From Gammaproteobacteria bacterium (GTDB taxonomy: Bacteria > Pseudomonadota > Gammaproteobacteria > Pseudomonadales > Azotimanducaceae), in NCBI GenBank assembly GCA_018656865.1, contig JABHYO010000031.1, positions 1 through 64,000 on the forward strand: 64,000 nucleotides of DNA, given 5' to 3'. The notes under the pieces were generated by a model. It searched no databases. It was not told the DNA's origin and was given only the letters and a program-made list of their open reading frames with translations. Positions 52,481 to 60,695 of this stretch are shown here, one piece after another. Position 1 is the stretch's first letter. The number at the start of each line of letters is the position of its first letter. Made by a program: the position numbers and the translations under genes.

Positions 52481-53968
52481 CTACAGACCTGCCTTGTAGC
52501 GTTTGTATTCCTCCCAAAGCTTGTTGCGAAGCTCTGGGTTGGTTTCTGCGATTGCTGCTTCTCTCAGTTGCTGGGCGACGATATCGTCTCCCTGGGGATC
52601 GGGGACATCTTCCGGGATTAGCGGTTGTGCTTCATTGTCGGCAGACGCCAGGTCGGCTCCTTCGGGCATTCTTCCCTGCTCAATAACCTGCGGGTCTTCG
52701 AGCATGGTTTCGCCTGTTTCATTTTCGGCAAAGGTACCTTCGTCGTCCCCATTTCCAACATTACCGCCAAGAACGGCGACACCGGGAATGTTCTCTCCGC
52801 TGGTCGGAGCGGGTGTGCTCCCCAGAACTTCTGTTCTTGCCTCAAGGATCTGGTTTTCGAAAATGACGATGGAATCGTTCAGCTCTTTGTCCAGTTCGCT
52901 TTCACCACTATTGGTTCCGCCGCCTCCCTGTCGCCGGCGGCGATCGAACTCAGGCAGTTCTATTCTTGAGTTAAAAATCGAGTCAGTCGCAATAACGATA
53001 GCAACATTGGCATCGTTCAGGGCGCCTTCCGCCTCGTCGATGATCCAATCTTCCTCAGTACTTTCAAATATCTCCCGAACCTCCAGCAGATCCTGTCCGG
53101 CAATGATAATGGCGACCCTGGCGCGAGCTAGCGTGGCCTCCGCTTCTGCAAGTTCGTCATCTGTGGTTGCTGTCTCGAGGATCCCACCTGCGGTCTGTAG
53201 CGATATCCCCGCCTGTTCGAGTGCTTCCTGAGCTGCCCGGATCTCCTCATTGAGGTTGCCCGTCGAACCACTATTGCCGGATTCTGCCATCTCAGCGCTT
53301 TCTTGCTGGCTGCCGCTGGCAGATTCTTCTTCCATCATCATGTCATCAGGCTCACGCATGTTCCCGGGATCGTTCATATCCCCGTCTTGATTGGAGGGTG
53401 AGCCAGCCGATGCGGATTCAGTTGGTTCCTCGAAAATATCTGACTCGGAGTTCGAACTGCTCTCATCTGGTGGCATCATCGGATCTGATTCGCCTCCAGC
53501 CTGACTACTTGCTGATCCAGCGGGTTCGGAAGATCCAGGTATCTGCAGACCGGCATCGGCTACCTTTTTTCCGGCTTTTTTCAGATTCTCAGCGGCTTCC
53601 TGCTGACCCTGTCTATCGGAAGATGTTGTTTGCGGTTCTCCTTCGCCGGAGGGAGTAGACGGCGAAGGCATGGATGGTGATGGCATAGACGGAGATGGCA
53701 TGGACGGAGATGGCATGGACGGAGACGGCGTGGACGGAGACGACGTGGACGGAGAGGGCATGGAAGGTGGAGTTGATCTTGAATCGGATGTTGGGCTGGG
53801 CATCGAAGGCGATGAGGATCGGGAATCCGAAGGCGGGCTTGGCATCGAAGGCTGCGAGCTGGGCGTTGATGGTTCCGCCGACGGTGGTGGTGTGCGGTTG
53901 GGGGAAGAACAGGCCTGCAACAACAGGACCAGGACGCCGATTGGAACTATTCGATTCATAACTGTCAT
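52481..53968 (-). CDS. Lipoprotein with Ser/Pro repeat region
   Basis: A 495-residue protein with lipobox LLLQAC (Cys20). Residues ~26-107 are a Pro/Ser/Thr linker with MPSPS units at its end. An acidic low-complexity part (~108-245), a helical Ala/Glu-rich region (~245-335) and an acidic C-terminal tail follow. The linker may reach through the periplasm or peptidoglycan. First gene of the nine-gene operon, divergent from the lipoprotein gene at 54176. The helical region is not assigned to a family. Confidence 0.75.
   Translation of the reverse strand: MTVMNRIVPIGVLVLLLQACSSPNRTPPPSAEPSTPSSQPSMPSPPSDSRSSSPSMPSPTSDSRSTPPSMPSPSTSSPSTPSPSMPSPSMPSPSMPSPSMPSPSTPSGEGEPQTTSSDRQGQQEAAENLKKAGKKVADAGLQIPGSSEPAGSASSQAGGESDPMMPPDESSSNSESDIFEEPTESASAGSPSNQDGDMNDPGNMREPDDMMMEEESASGSQQESAEMAESGNSGSTGNLNEEIRAAQEALEQAGISLQTAGGILETATTDDELAEAEATLARARVAIIIAGQDLLEVREIFESTEEDWIIDEAEGALNDANVAIVIATDSIFNSRIELPEFDRRRRQGGGGTNSGESELDKELNDSIVIFENQILEARTEVLGSTPAPTSGENIPGVAVLGGNVGNGDDEGTFAENETGETMLEDPQVIEQGRMPEGADLASADNEAQPLIPEDVPDPQGDDIVAQQLREAAIAETNPELRNKLWEEYKRYKAGL
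53648..53893 (-). repeat. Pro/Ser-coding repeat tract with 15-bp tandem units
   Basis: Within the lipoprotein gene, 15-base units coding MPSPS (or TPSPS) recur about six times in the 53650-53735 part, with earlier imperfect copies spelling PSMPSP and DSRS patterns. Unit length is a multiple of three, so changes in copy number keep the frame. The opposite strand reads MDGDG repeats, an artefact. Confidence 0.85.
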
Positions 53969-54175
53969 GGAAGATTCCCGGATCTTGCCCTGATTTTCGC
54001 TGGAACAAGCTGAAGTTTAACTGAATAGGCTCCTACCGTATTCAGGCCCTGTAATGTTTGACCCGAACCGGAGTCTAAATGTTCAATTCATACGGACGAA
54101 ATCCTTGTAAAAGCCGGTCTTTAGAGGGGACGGAGAAGGCTGGGCATACGGGGAAATGGCGAGTAGGATGAAGGA

Positions 54176-54871
54176 TTGTTCTTATCAAATCGAGGGCGGG
54201 CGTTGATTAGAGTATGGCTGGCAGTATTGGTACTGCTGCTGCAGGCATGCACAACCAGCGTGGTTGTTGAAGGAACCGTGCCCACGCCGCTTGTCAGTAA
54301 AATACCTGCACGTATCGGCGTCTACTATTCCGATGAATTTCGGAATTTTCGCTATCGGGAGGTCATCCAGGATGCCGGAACCTGGAATATCGATCTGGGC
54401 AGCCAGAACCTGACGTTTTTTCGTCATCTCATGGGCTCACTCTTCAGAGGTGTGCAGGAGGTTCATGAGCCGCCCCTGACTCGGGATGAAATGACAGAGC
54501 TCGATGGGGTCATCATTCCACGAATTGAGAAGTATGGTTTTCTTACGCCGCGTATTTCGGGATTGAAATTCTATTCGGCCTCCATCGAGTACCGTATTGC
54601 GTTGTACGACAAAGCCGGTAAGAAAGTTGGTGATTGGAATATCATTGGCTACGGCAAAAGTGAGGGCGGCATGTTCAGTACTGAAGAAGCCATTAACGAA
54701 GCGACGGTATTGGCGATCAGGGATGGTGGAGCGCGAATCGCCATTGAACTGATTGATCAGCCTGCGGTGCGAGATTGGATTAATAGACTTGAATCAATTG
54801 AACCAAAACCCGGTCTAAATGCTACTAAACAAACAGATATCTCCGTAGATGAGGAAGAGGACCAGTCATGA
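54176..54871 (+). CDS. Predicted lipoprotein, divergent from the operon
   Basis: A 231-residue protein from TTG 54176 (another TTG at 54203 follows GAGGG and would shorten it by nine). The lipobox is LLLQAC with Cys25, nearly the same as that of the first operon gene. The mature domain is mixed alpha/beta (ARIGVYYSDEFRNFRYREV, later IEYRIALYDKAGKKVGDWNI) and resembles periplasmic lipoproteins of unknown role. It overlaps the next gene by four bases. Confidence 0.72.
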   Translation: MFLSNRGRALIRVWLAVLVLLLQACTTSVVVEGTVPTPLVSKIPARIGVYYSDEFRNFRYREVIQDAGTWNIDLGSQNLTFFRHLMGSLFRGVQEVHEPPLTRDEMTELDGVIIPRIEKYGFLTPRISGLKFYSASIEYRIALYDKAGKKVGDWNIIGYGKSEGGMFSTEEAINEATVLAIRDGGARIAIELIDQPAVRDWINRLESIEPKPGLNATKQTDISVDEEEDQS

Positions 54872-55521
54872 AACGACTGTCTTTCCTGCTGGTTGCGCTA
54901 TTTTCTGTCAGTGGTTGCGTGTCTTCACGCATTGAACAGTCTCGGGAAGCCACCACTGGAATAACCAGCGAGGAGGCTATGGTGCTTCTGGGACGTGCCA
55001 GTTACAACGAAAAACAGACTGAAGATAGTTTTACGGATTGTATCGCCCAGGCACTGAATCAGGGTAGCAATCCGATTCGACTGATTCCGCAGGAGAAGTT
55101 CAAAGACGATCTGTACCCCTGGTTTGAGCCGAGAACAGCGCCAACATCAGCAGATGAACTTGGTCGCTTGTTTGCGCAACCCGGCGTTAAGAATCAGATT
55201 GATACCGCTAAGGTGCGTTACCTTGCGTGGATTGATGGCGACACTGTAAAAATCGACAGCGGTGGTTCTATGAGTTGCACGATCAGCTCGTTCGGTGGTG
55301 GATGTTTTGGTATGAGCTACTGGGAGGAAGACGCTTCCTACGAGGCCTCCATATGGGATCTCCAGTCCATGACATCGACGGGCCAGATAAGTGCTGACGC
55401 CACCGGTACGTCATACATTGCAGGACTTATTGTACCTATTCCCATATTGGCGAGACCCGGAAATGCAGCATGCAAAGGGTTGGCGAACCAGCTTCGAGAG
55501 TTTATAACCGGCGAAAGCTAG
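54868..55521 (+). CDS. Predicted lipoprotein, second of a pair
   Basis: A 217-residue protein whose ATG overlaps the upstream stop (ATGA), so the pair is translationally coupled. The lipobox is SVSGC with Cys17. The mature part includes FTDCIAQALNQG and EKFKDDLYPWFEPR, typical of lipoproteins related to the GNA1162/CsgG-like 'stress' group, and two internal Cys (SCTISSFGGGCFG). Family is not certain. It ends just before the 83-base tandem repeats. Confidence 0.75.
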   Translation: MKRLSFLLVALFSVSGCVSSRIEQSREATTGITSEEAMVLLGRASYNEKQTEDSFTDCIAQALNQGSNPIRLIPQEKFKDDLYPWFEPRTAPTSADELGRLFAQPGVKNQIDTAKVRYLAWIDGDTVKIDSGGSMSCTISSFGGGCFGMSYWEEDASYEASIWDLQSMTSTGQISADATGTSYIAGLIVPIPILARPGNAACKGLANQLREFITGES

Positions 55522-55523
55522 GC

Positions 55524-55820
55524 TTCTTTAATGGACGTCTACGGGGCATTTGTACCCCGTTTTCGTTGATCAGGTCCCATGTTCATTAAACCAGGTATCG
55601 CTGAGGGCTCTTTATCAAGACGCTGAAGGCTCTTTATGGACGTCTACGGGGCATTTGTATCCCGTTTTCGTTGATAAGGTCCCATATTCATTAAATCAGA
55701 TACCGCTGAAGGCTCTTTATGGACGTCTACGGGGCATTTGTACTCCGTTTTCGTTGATCAGGTCCCATATTCATTCAACCAGGTATCGCTGAAGGCTCTT
55801 TATCAAGACGCTGAGGGCTC
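55524..55820. repeat. Nested tandem repeat, 83-bp unit x3 with a 22-bp inner unit
   Basis: Copies start at 55531, 55636 and 55719, each beginning ATGGACGTCTACGGGGC. Copies 2 and 3 are 83 bases apart; copy 1 is longer by 22 because of an extra unit (CGCTGAGGGCTCTTTATCAA at 55599, then the CGCTGAAGG form). Copy 3 has the same extra unit at 55788-55809. The plus strand reads fairly openly in one frame (DQVPCSLNQVSLRALYQDAE), but 83 is not a multiple of three, so coding is unlikely. It lies between convergent gene ends. Confidence 0.9.
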
Positions 55821-57252
55821 ATTGCTCTGTTGGGACGTCCGTGGGTCCTTCTATGGGTTCCTCTATGGGTTCCTCTAAGTCTGCTACGGGCTCAGGGGCT
55901 GGAGATGATGTTTCCTTCGCAAGAACCTGAAAGGGTTGATAGAGCATCAATCCTTCGGTTGCAATGATTTCTGCATCGATGATTCTGGGTCTGTATCTGG
56001 CGCCGCGGATGCGCAGACGCAGTGATTTGACATGTTCGTTAGGCACGTTTCTTTCCAGGATCTTGACCTGGCTGACCTTTCCGTCCGATGTCACCGAATA
56101 TTCCAGGCTGACGAAAAGAGGCTCGCCTTTCTCGGCGGCATCTGGATACCTGCTCAAATAGAATACGGGGTTAGATCTGGGAAAGAGCCTGACCGGTGCA
56201 CCAAAAAGAGCAACGGCGACTGCCTGGGTTTCGGGGCTTTCCTGGAGTAGATCCCAGGCCCGCAAGTAAGTTTCCGAAGCCCGTTGATCCGATGTGATGA
56301 TGTATAGATCGCCTAGATCAACTAGAGCCTGAGCACGATCTGTCGTGTCTGAATCCGGATTCGACTGGACGATCTCAAGCGATCGTTCGAGAGCAGCCTC
56401 GGCCTCTTTCCGGTTTGTAAATTGCAGCATTCTTGCACTCGCCAACCCACGTAGTGGTTGAACCAAACGCAAATCGTTCTCGCCGAAATTCTGTTCTATG
56501 ATCCGGACTGACCGGTAGTACATGTCGACCGAGTACTTGAATAGAAGGTCCCTCTGAAGGCGAAATTCAGTCTGGGCCACTGATGGCGCATTGCTTCCAC
56601 GGGATGCAAAGTAACCGCCTAGATGATTCAGAATAGGTAGCAGCTCTGTCGAGTCTGGTCCGTAAACCTGTTCGGCTACCCGGAGGCCGAATCTCTGTTC
56701 GCGATCTGCTGCAGCGAGATTCCCCTGTTTCAGGTTTAATTTCGTCAGCCAGTCGACAATAGCGATCTGATCGGCTGCATAAACGCCCTCATTGCGATGC
56801 ATGATGTGCTGTGCGCGACGGAAGCTATCCTGAGCTTCTGTTGTCATTTCTAATGAAAATTCAGTCAGAGCCTTGGCCATGACAGCACTGATCAGCACAG
56901 TCGAAAATGGATTGTTGCCCTGTTCCATCAATGACAAGCCGCGCTCTATGGCAGAGAGTCCCAGGTCGTAGTCTTCTGCTGCGCTTTGTATGATGCCGTG
57001 GTTCACAAGAATCTGGCCAAAAGTATTGATTTGGGATTCTCTGAGTGGTTCAGCCTGTTCGAGTAATGTTTGGGACAGGGTCAGGGCATAGTTGAATTCG
57101 GCGTTGCGGGCATGTGTGACAATCCGGTCCGCTAGCAACTGTTGTTTATGTTCGAGTTTGGGTTCATAGAAATATGCGAGAGTATCCTGTTCGGCAGATA
57201 GCGGCAGGCATACCAGGCAGGTCAATGCGAGTGCCAGGAGGGTTTTATTCAT
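55819..57252 (-). CDS. Exported TPR protein with TonB_C-like domain (paralog 1)
   Basis: A 477-residue protein with a signal peptide (ALALTCLVCLPLSA). TPR-like helices fill ~45-330, including RAQHIMHRNEGVYAADQ. Residues ~385-435 resemble the TonB C-terminal fold (LEYSVTSDGKVSQVKIL, then RIRGARYRPRI). The tail is acidic and repetitive (EEPIEEPIEGP). It overlaps its upstream paralog by four bases (ATGA). It probably works in the periplasm; partners are unknown. Confidence 0.78.
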   Translation of the reverse strand: MNKTLLALALTCLVCLPLSAEQDTLAYFYEPKLEHKQQLLADRIVTHARNAEFNYALTLSQTLLEQAEPLRESQINTFGQILVNHGIIQSAAEDYDLGLSAIERGLSLMEQGNNPFSTVLISAVMAKALTEFSLEMTTEAQDSFRRAQHIMHRNEGVYAADQIAIVDWLTKLNLKQGNLAAADREQRFGLRVAEQVYGPDSTELLPILNHLGGYFASRGSNAPSVAQTEFRLQRDLLFKYSVDMYYRSVRIIEQNFGENDLRLVQPLRGLASARMLQFTNRKEAEAALERSLEIVQSNPDSDTTDRAQALVDLGDLYIITSDQRASETYLRAWDLLQESPETQAVAVALFGAPVRLFPRSNPVFYLSRYPDAAEKGEPLFVSLEYSVTSDGKVSQVKILERNVPNEHVKSLRLRIRGARYRPRIIDAEIIATEGLMLYQPFQVLAKETSSPAPEPVADLEEPIEEPIEGPTDVPTEQ

Positions 57253-58541
57253 TCAGCTCTCCCGCTTCGCGGTCCAAATGTTTGGACGAGGGACACATTT
57301 CTGGTTGCGATTGGGATGCCGTTCTCGAGGGCTGGCCGGTAATAGGCTCTCTTCAAGGCGTTGGTTACAAGGCGGTTGAGTCTGACAGGTGCGTTTGAAT
57401 CTATCACTTCGATATCCTCAAGATTACCGGTTTCCGAAACAGTAAAGCTGAATTCTATTTTCAGGTCTTCCTTGTTTTTTTCGAGGCGCAAGGGCAACGC
57501 GAAATTCAGTTGATCCTCATTGAAGAGAATCGGGTTACCGACCAATTTGTAGGTTCGCTTTGCTCTCTCATAGGTTTCATGCACATCTCGGGTGGAAAAA
57601 CCGAGATGCGAATTATCGGGATCAAAAATAAACCAGTGAGGTTCCTGCTCAGGTTCTTGCTGGAGCTCCTGTTCCGTCATCCGTTCCAGGCGTCTCGTGG
57701 GCAATCGCGAATCCTGAGAGAGGCGGTAGATTTTAACCTGTGCGGATTGGGGTCGATCAAGCGCCCGCCGTATAGTCAACGGATGAGGGTCCGTTGACTG
57801 CTTTAGAGGTGAGAGCTGGTGAGCTTTCATAAAGAAGGTCGCAGCTTGTTTTGACCTCCCACCCAGGGTCAGGGTATCCGCTATCTCGAGATAGATTGCC
57901 GTCAGGGTTTCAGGCTGATGCTCGAAGTCTATTTTCTCGACGACTTCTAGCAGGCGCTTCGGGTTGCAGCATATGCCTTCGAGTCGTTTTGCCCGGTTTT
58001 CCATGATGATAAAGGGGGAGGCATCCTGTCCCGTTTCTTCCGCCAGGGATCCAGCTTTCTTTAGTAGCTTTCTGGCTCTGCGCGGCTGACCCGTATTCAT
58101 ATACCAGTCAGCCAGTTCGGAAAAGGCATTGAAGACATCAGGATGACTGTCTTCATAGGCGTGACGGGTTACGAAAAAGGCAAATTTTTGCTGACGGTTG
58201 GCATCGTCATACTCTTCGGCCTGAAGGGCGAGATCAGTCATGAGTTCAACAATCTGGAGCTGCCTTGGTGTGTAAACACCTTCATTTCGATGAGCGACGT
58301 TTTGGGCTCGCTGCAGCGAATCGATGGCATCTTCCGTCGTGCCGAATTCAAGTTGTAACCTGGCCAGTTGCATCAGCGGTTCGAACAGATCCTGTGAAAA
58401 AGGACCACGTTCGCGCGCGAGGGACTCAATGGAGTCTCGCGTCGTTTCTATGGCTTCCAGGTTTTCCCTGTCATCTGCTCTAAGCGGTAAGGCAGCGATC
58501 AGGAGCAATACCCAGAGCCCAATAAATTTCCTGAAAGGCAT
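57249..58541 (-). CDS. Exported TPR protein with TonB_C-like domain (paralog 2)
   Basis: A 430-residue protein with a signal peptide (IGLWVLLLIAALPLRA). TPR-like helices include RAQNVAHRNEGVYTPRQ, matching the HRNEGVY segment of the other paralog. Residues ~350-425 are a clearer TonB_C-like domain (IEFSFTVSETGNLEDIEVID, then LKRAYYRPALENGIPI). Without a membrane anchor or Pro-rich linker it is not a normal TonB. It is upstream in a two-gene operon. A link with the vWA/ExbB locus is possible since ExbB-type motors normally drive TonB-like proteins. Confidence 0.78.
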   Translation of the reverse strand: MPFRKFIGLWVLLLIAALPLRADDRENLEAIETTRDSIESLARERGPFSQDLFEPLMQLARLQLEFGTTEDAIDSLQRAQNVAHRNEGVYTPRQLQIVELMTDLALQAEEYDDANRQQKFAFFVTRHAYEDSHPDVFNAFSELADWYMNTGQPRRARKLLKKAGSLAEETGQDASPFIIMENRAKRLEGICCNPKRLLEVVEKIDFEHQPETLTAIYLEIADTLTLGGRSKQAATFFMKAHQLSPLKQSTDPHPLTIRRALDRPQSAQVKIYRLSQDSRLPTRRLERMTEQELQQEPEQEPHWFIFDPDNSHLGFSTRDVHETYERAKRTYKLVGNPILFNEDQLNFALPLRLEKNKEDLKIEFSFTVSETGNLEDIEVIDSNAPVRLNRLVTNALKRAYYRPALENGIPIATRNVSLVQTFGPRSGRAE

Positions 58542-58741
58542 ATGGGGCTGGCTGGTTGCGCAATCTTTAGTTTATGCATGTCTTGATATGTTTGACCAGT
58601 CGGTGTGGCCGATAGTTTCGGCTCTTGAACCCTTTGCGGCGATTGGCGGTCTAATTCTGCAATGAGGTCATGACACTGTTCAGCTTTACTTCAGTATCGG
58701 GCCCTAGGATAGTGACAGGTGACTAATATCAGATTCCGGAC

Positions 58742-60175
58742 ATGAAGACTAACCCTATACAGCTGATTCTGCTGGTCGCGGCGACAGCCCTGGCCGGTGG
58801 AGCCTTTGCCATATCCGTAGAGGAGGAGGTCGAGCTGGGTCGGGAAGAGCATGCCAAGATCGTGGGTCGGTTCGGTATCTATCGTGATCAGGAACTGCAG
58901 GCGTATATCAACAAAGTCGGGCAGCGGGTTGCGGCGGAAAGCAGCCGGGAAGAAATTGAATACAAATTCACGATCCTCAACGATGAAATGATCAACGCGT
59001 TCGCACTACCGGGGGGCTTTATCTATGTTACCCGCGGCATTCTGATGCATATGAACTCCGAATCGGAGCTGGCGGCTGTCCTGGGTCACGAGATAGCTCA
59101 TGTAACGGAGAAGCACGCGCTGCGAAGAGAGAACAGAAGTAAGGGAATTAGCGTGCTGAATACGGTGCTGGCTGCGGTTTCGGGTCAACCGGCCCTTTAT
59201 GAACTCGGTAATATGTTCGGTGGCGTTCTGCTATCGGGCTACAGCCGAGAATTTGAACTGGAGGCGGACGAGGTGGGTGCCACGTATATGGCGAAGGCGG
59301 GCTATTCGCCGCTCGCCATGCTCGATACCATCGAGATTCTTAAAGCCAAGGACAGGATAGAAATCGAGCAGGCAAGGCTGGAGAGCAGGGAGCCCAAGGT
59401 ATACCACGGTTTTCTGTCCACACACCCGGATCATGACACCAGATACAAGGAAGCCATCGAGGCTTCAGAAAAGCTCATTAGTGACTTCGATGAATTTATC
59501 AAGACGGATGAATTCCTGCAGAAGTTGAATGGGCTGGCATTTGGAGCGACACGACAGGTAGGAGTGGTTCGTAAGAGTACGTTCTACCACCCCAGACTTG
59601 GTATCAAGTTCACCTTTCCAAAGAACTGGCGATATGAAGCCCAGTCGAGAGGAGTGATGGTCGTCAGCCGGATTGGCGATGCCAGTTTTGCGATTTCCAC
59701 CGCCCGGCTGTCCAGGGGAGACACACCAGAGGATTTTACGCGAGAGCGACTCGGGATGAAGGTGAGGGAGGGACGGGAAATCACGATTGCGGGTATGCCT
59801 GCCTTTCTTGGTATTGCTGACAAGGTAGATTCGCCCTTTGGGCCAAGACCGGTGCGATTTGCCGTGATTTTCGACCAGAGAAAACGTCTGGCCTATGTGC
59901 TTCGAGGAGCGGGTAAACACGACCTCAGAAAGCTGGCCAGGGACAAGGATTACATTGCCAGCATTTTCAGCTTTGACCGCATGAATCGTGAAGACTTCCA
60001 GCTTGCCAAGCTGCCGAAGGTGCAGGTTGTACGAGCCGAGAGTGATACGACGATGGAACAGTTGGCTGAAGAATCCCCAATCACCAATTATGCGCTGGAC
60101 CAACTCAGAGTGATGAACGGGCTTTACCCCGATGGTCAACCGGAACCCGGCCAGTTAATAAAGATCATCAACTAG
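58742..60175 (+). CDS. Exported M48-family metalloprotease (BepA/LoiP-like)
   Basis: A 477-residue protein with a signal peptide (LILLVAATALAGGAFA). The zinc site is HEIAH at 116-120 with the third ligand Glu174 in FELEAD. The N-terminal Asn-Ala-Phe-Ala-Leu-Pro-Gly-Gly stretch (INAFALPGGFIYVTRG) is typical. A beta-rich middle domain (~280-420) follows, and the C-terminus (NGLYPDGQPEPGQLIKII) resembles a LysM or Peptidase_M48-associated tail. It probably degrades or helps assemble misfolded outer-membrane proteins. No TPR region is present, unlike BepA. Confidence 0.9.
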   Translation: MKTNPIQLILLVAATALAGGAFAISVEEEVELGREEHAKIVGRFGIYRDQELQAYINKVGQRVAAESSREEIEYKFTILNDEMINAFALPGGFIYVTRGILMHMNSESELAAVLGHEIAHVTEKHALRRENRSKGISVLNTVLAAVSGQPALYELGNMFGGVLLSGYSREFELEADEVGATYMAKAGYSPLAMLDTIEILKAKDRIEIEQARLESREPKVYHGFLSTHPDHDTRYKEAIEASEKLISDFDEFIKTDEFLQKLNGLAFGATRQVGVVRKSTFYHPRLGIKFTFPKNWRYEAQSRGVMVVSRIGDASFAISTARLSRGDTPEDFTRERLGMKVREGREITIAGMPAFLGIADKVDSPFGPRPVRFAVIFDQRKRLAYVLRGAGKHDLRKLARDKDYIASIFSFDRMNREDFQLAKLPKVQVVRAESDTTMEQLAEESPITNYALDQLRVMNGLYPDGQPEPGQLIKIIN

Positions 60176-60263
60176 ATCGCGCGAATGGATTTGCGATTGG
60201 CCGCAAGGGCGTGGCATGCTCCGTCCGTCGAAAACCTATTAGCAATATGAAGGAGGATCAACA

Positions 60264-60695
60264 ATGTCGTCTACTGAAGAACGTGACGCTAGGAGAATTA
60301 AACTTGCAGAGGAGCTATTTGAGGCCTGGTCGAGTGGGGATGCGGACGCGCCCGAGAAATATTTTAAGCCAGAGGGCACGCTCTACGATGTAGTTGCCGG
60401 TAAGCTCCATGATGGTTGGCCAGAGATACGTGAATTCTTCGCCGGTGGATTGACGCCAGGCAGGGACTTAAGATTGATTCCAGAACGTTACTGGGTCAAT
60501 GATGAAGGGGTGGCACTTACCTGGATTATGTCGATGACCATTACTGACGACAGTATGGGGCCGGAAATCAAAGGCAAGCGCACCAGGGTTATGGGTATGA
60601 CCGAGCTTGACTACAACGATGACGATCTTGTGGTCAAAGAAGTGGACTACTGGACTGCCGACGATATTCCCAGGTCGCTGGGTCTGAAAGACTAG
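60264..60695 (+). CDS. SnoaL/NTF2-like protein
   Basis: A 143-residue protein (LAEELFEAWSSGDADAPEKYF, HDGWPEIREFFAGG) of the SnoaL-like polyketide cyclase or ester hydrolase group. The ATG at 60264 has AGGAGG upstream. Its stop overlaps the stop of the convergent phosphotransferase within a shared CTAG. It may be part of the lipid-type pathway on the right. Confidence 0.82.
   Translation: MSSTEERDARRIKLAEELFEAWSSGDADAPEKYFKPEGTLYDVVAGKLHDGWPEIREFFAGGLTPGRDLRLIPERYWVNDEGVALTWIMSMTITDDSMGPEIKGKRTRVMGMTELDYNDDDLVVKEVDYWTADDIPRSLGLKD

Noticed and set aside
53670-53993. Plus-strand frame with MDGDG repeats resembling a calcium-binding repeat protein
   Set aside because: It is the reverse complement of the Pro/Ser tract of the lipoprotein gene, which has a signal peptide, lipobox and operon context; the repeat is a coding artefact.
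55550-55792. 80-codon plus-strand frame inside the 83-base repeats
   Set aside because: The repeat length is not a multiple of three, copies are read in different frames and no ribosome site is seen.
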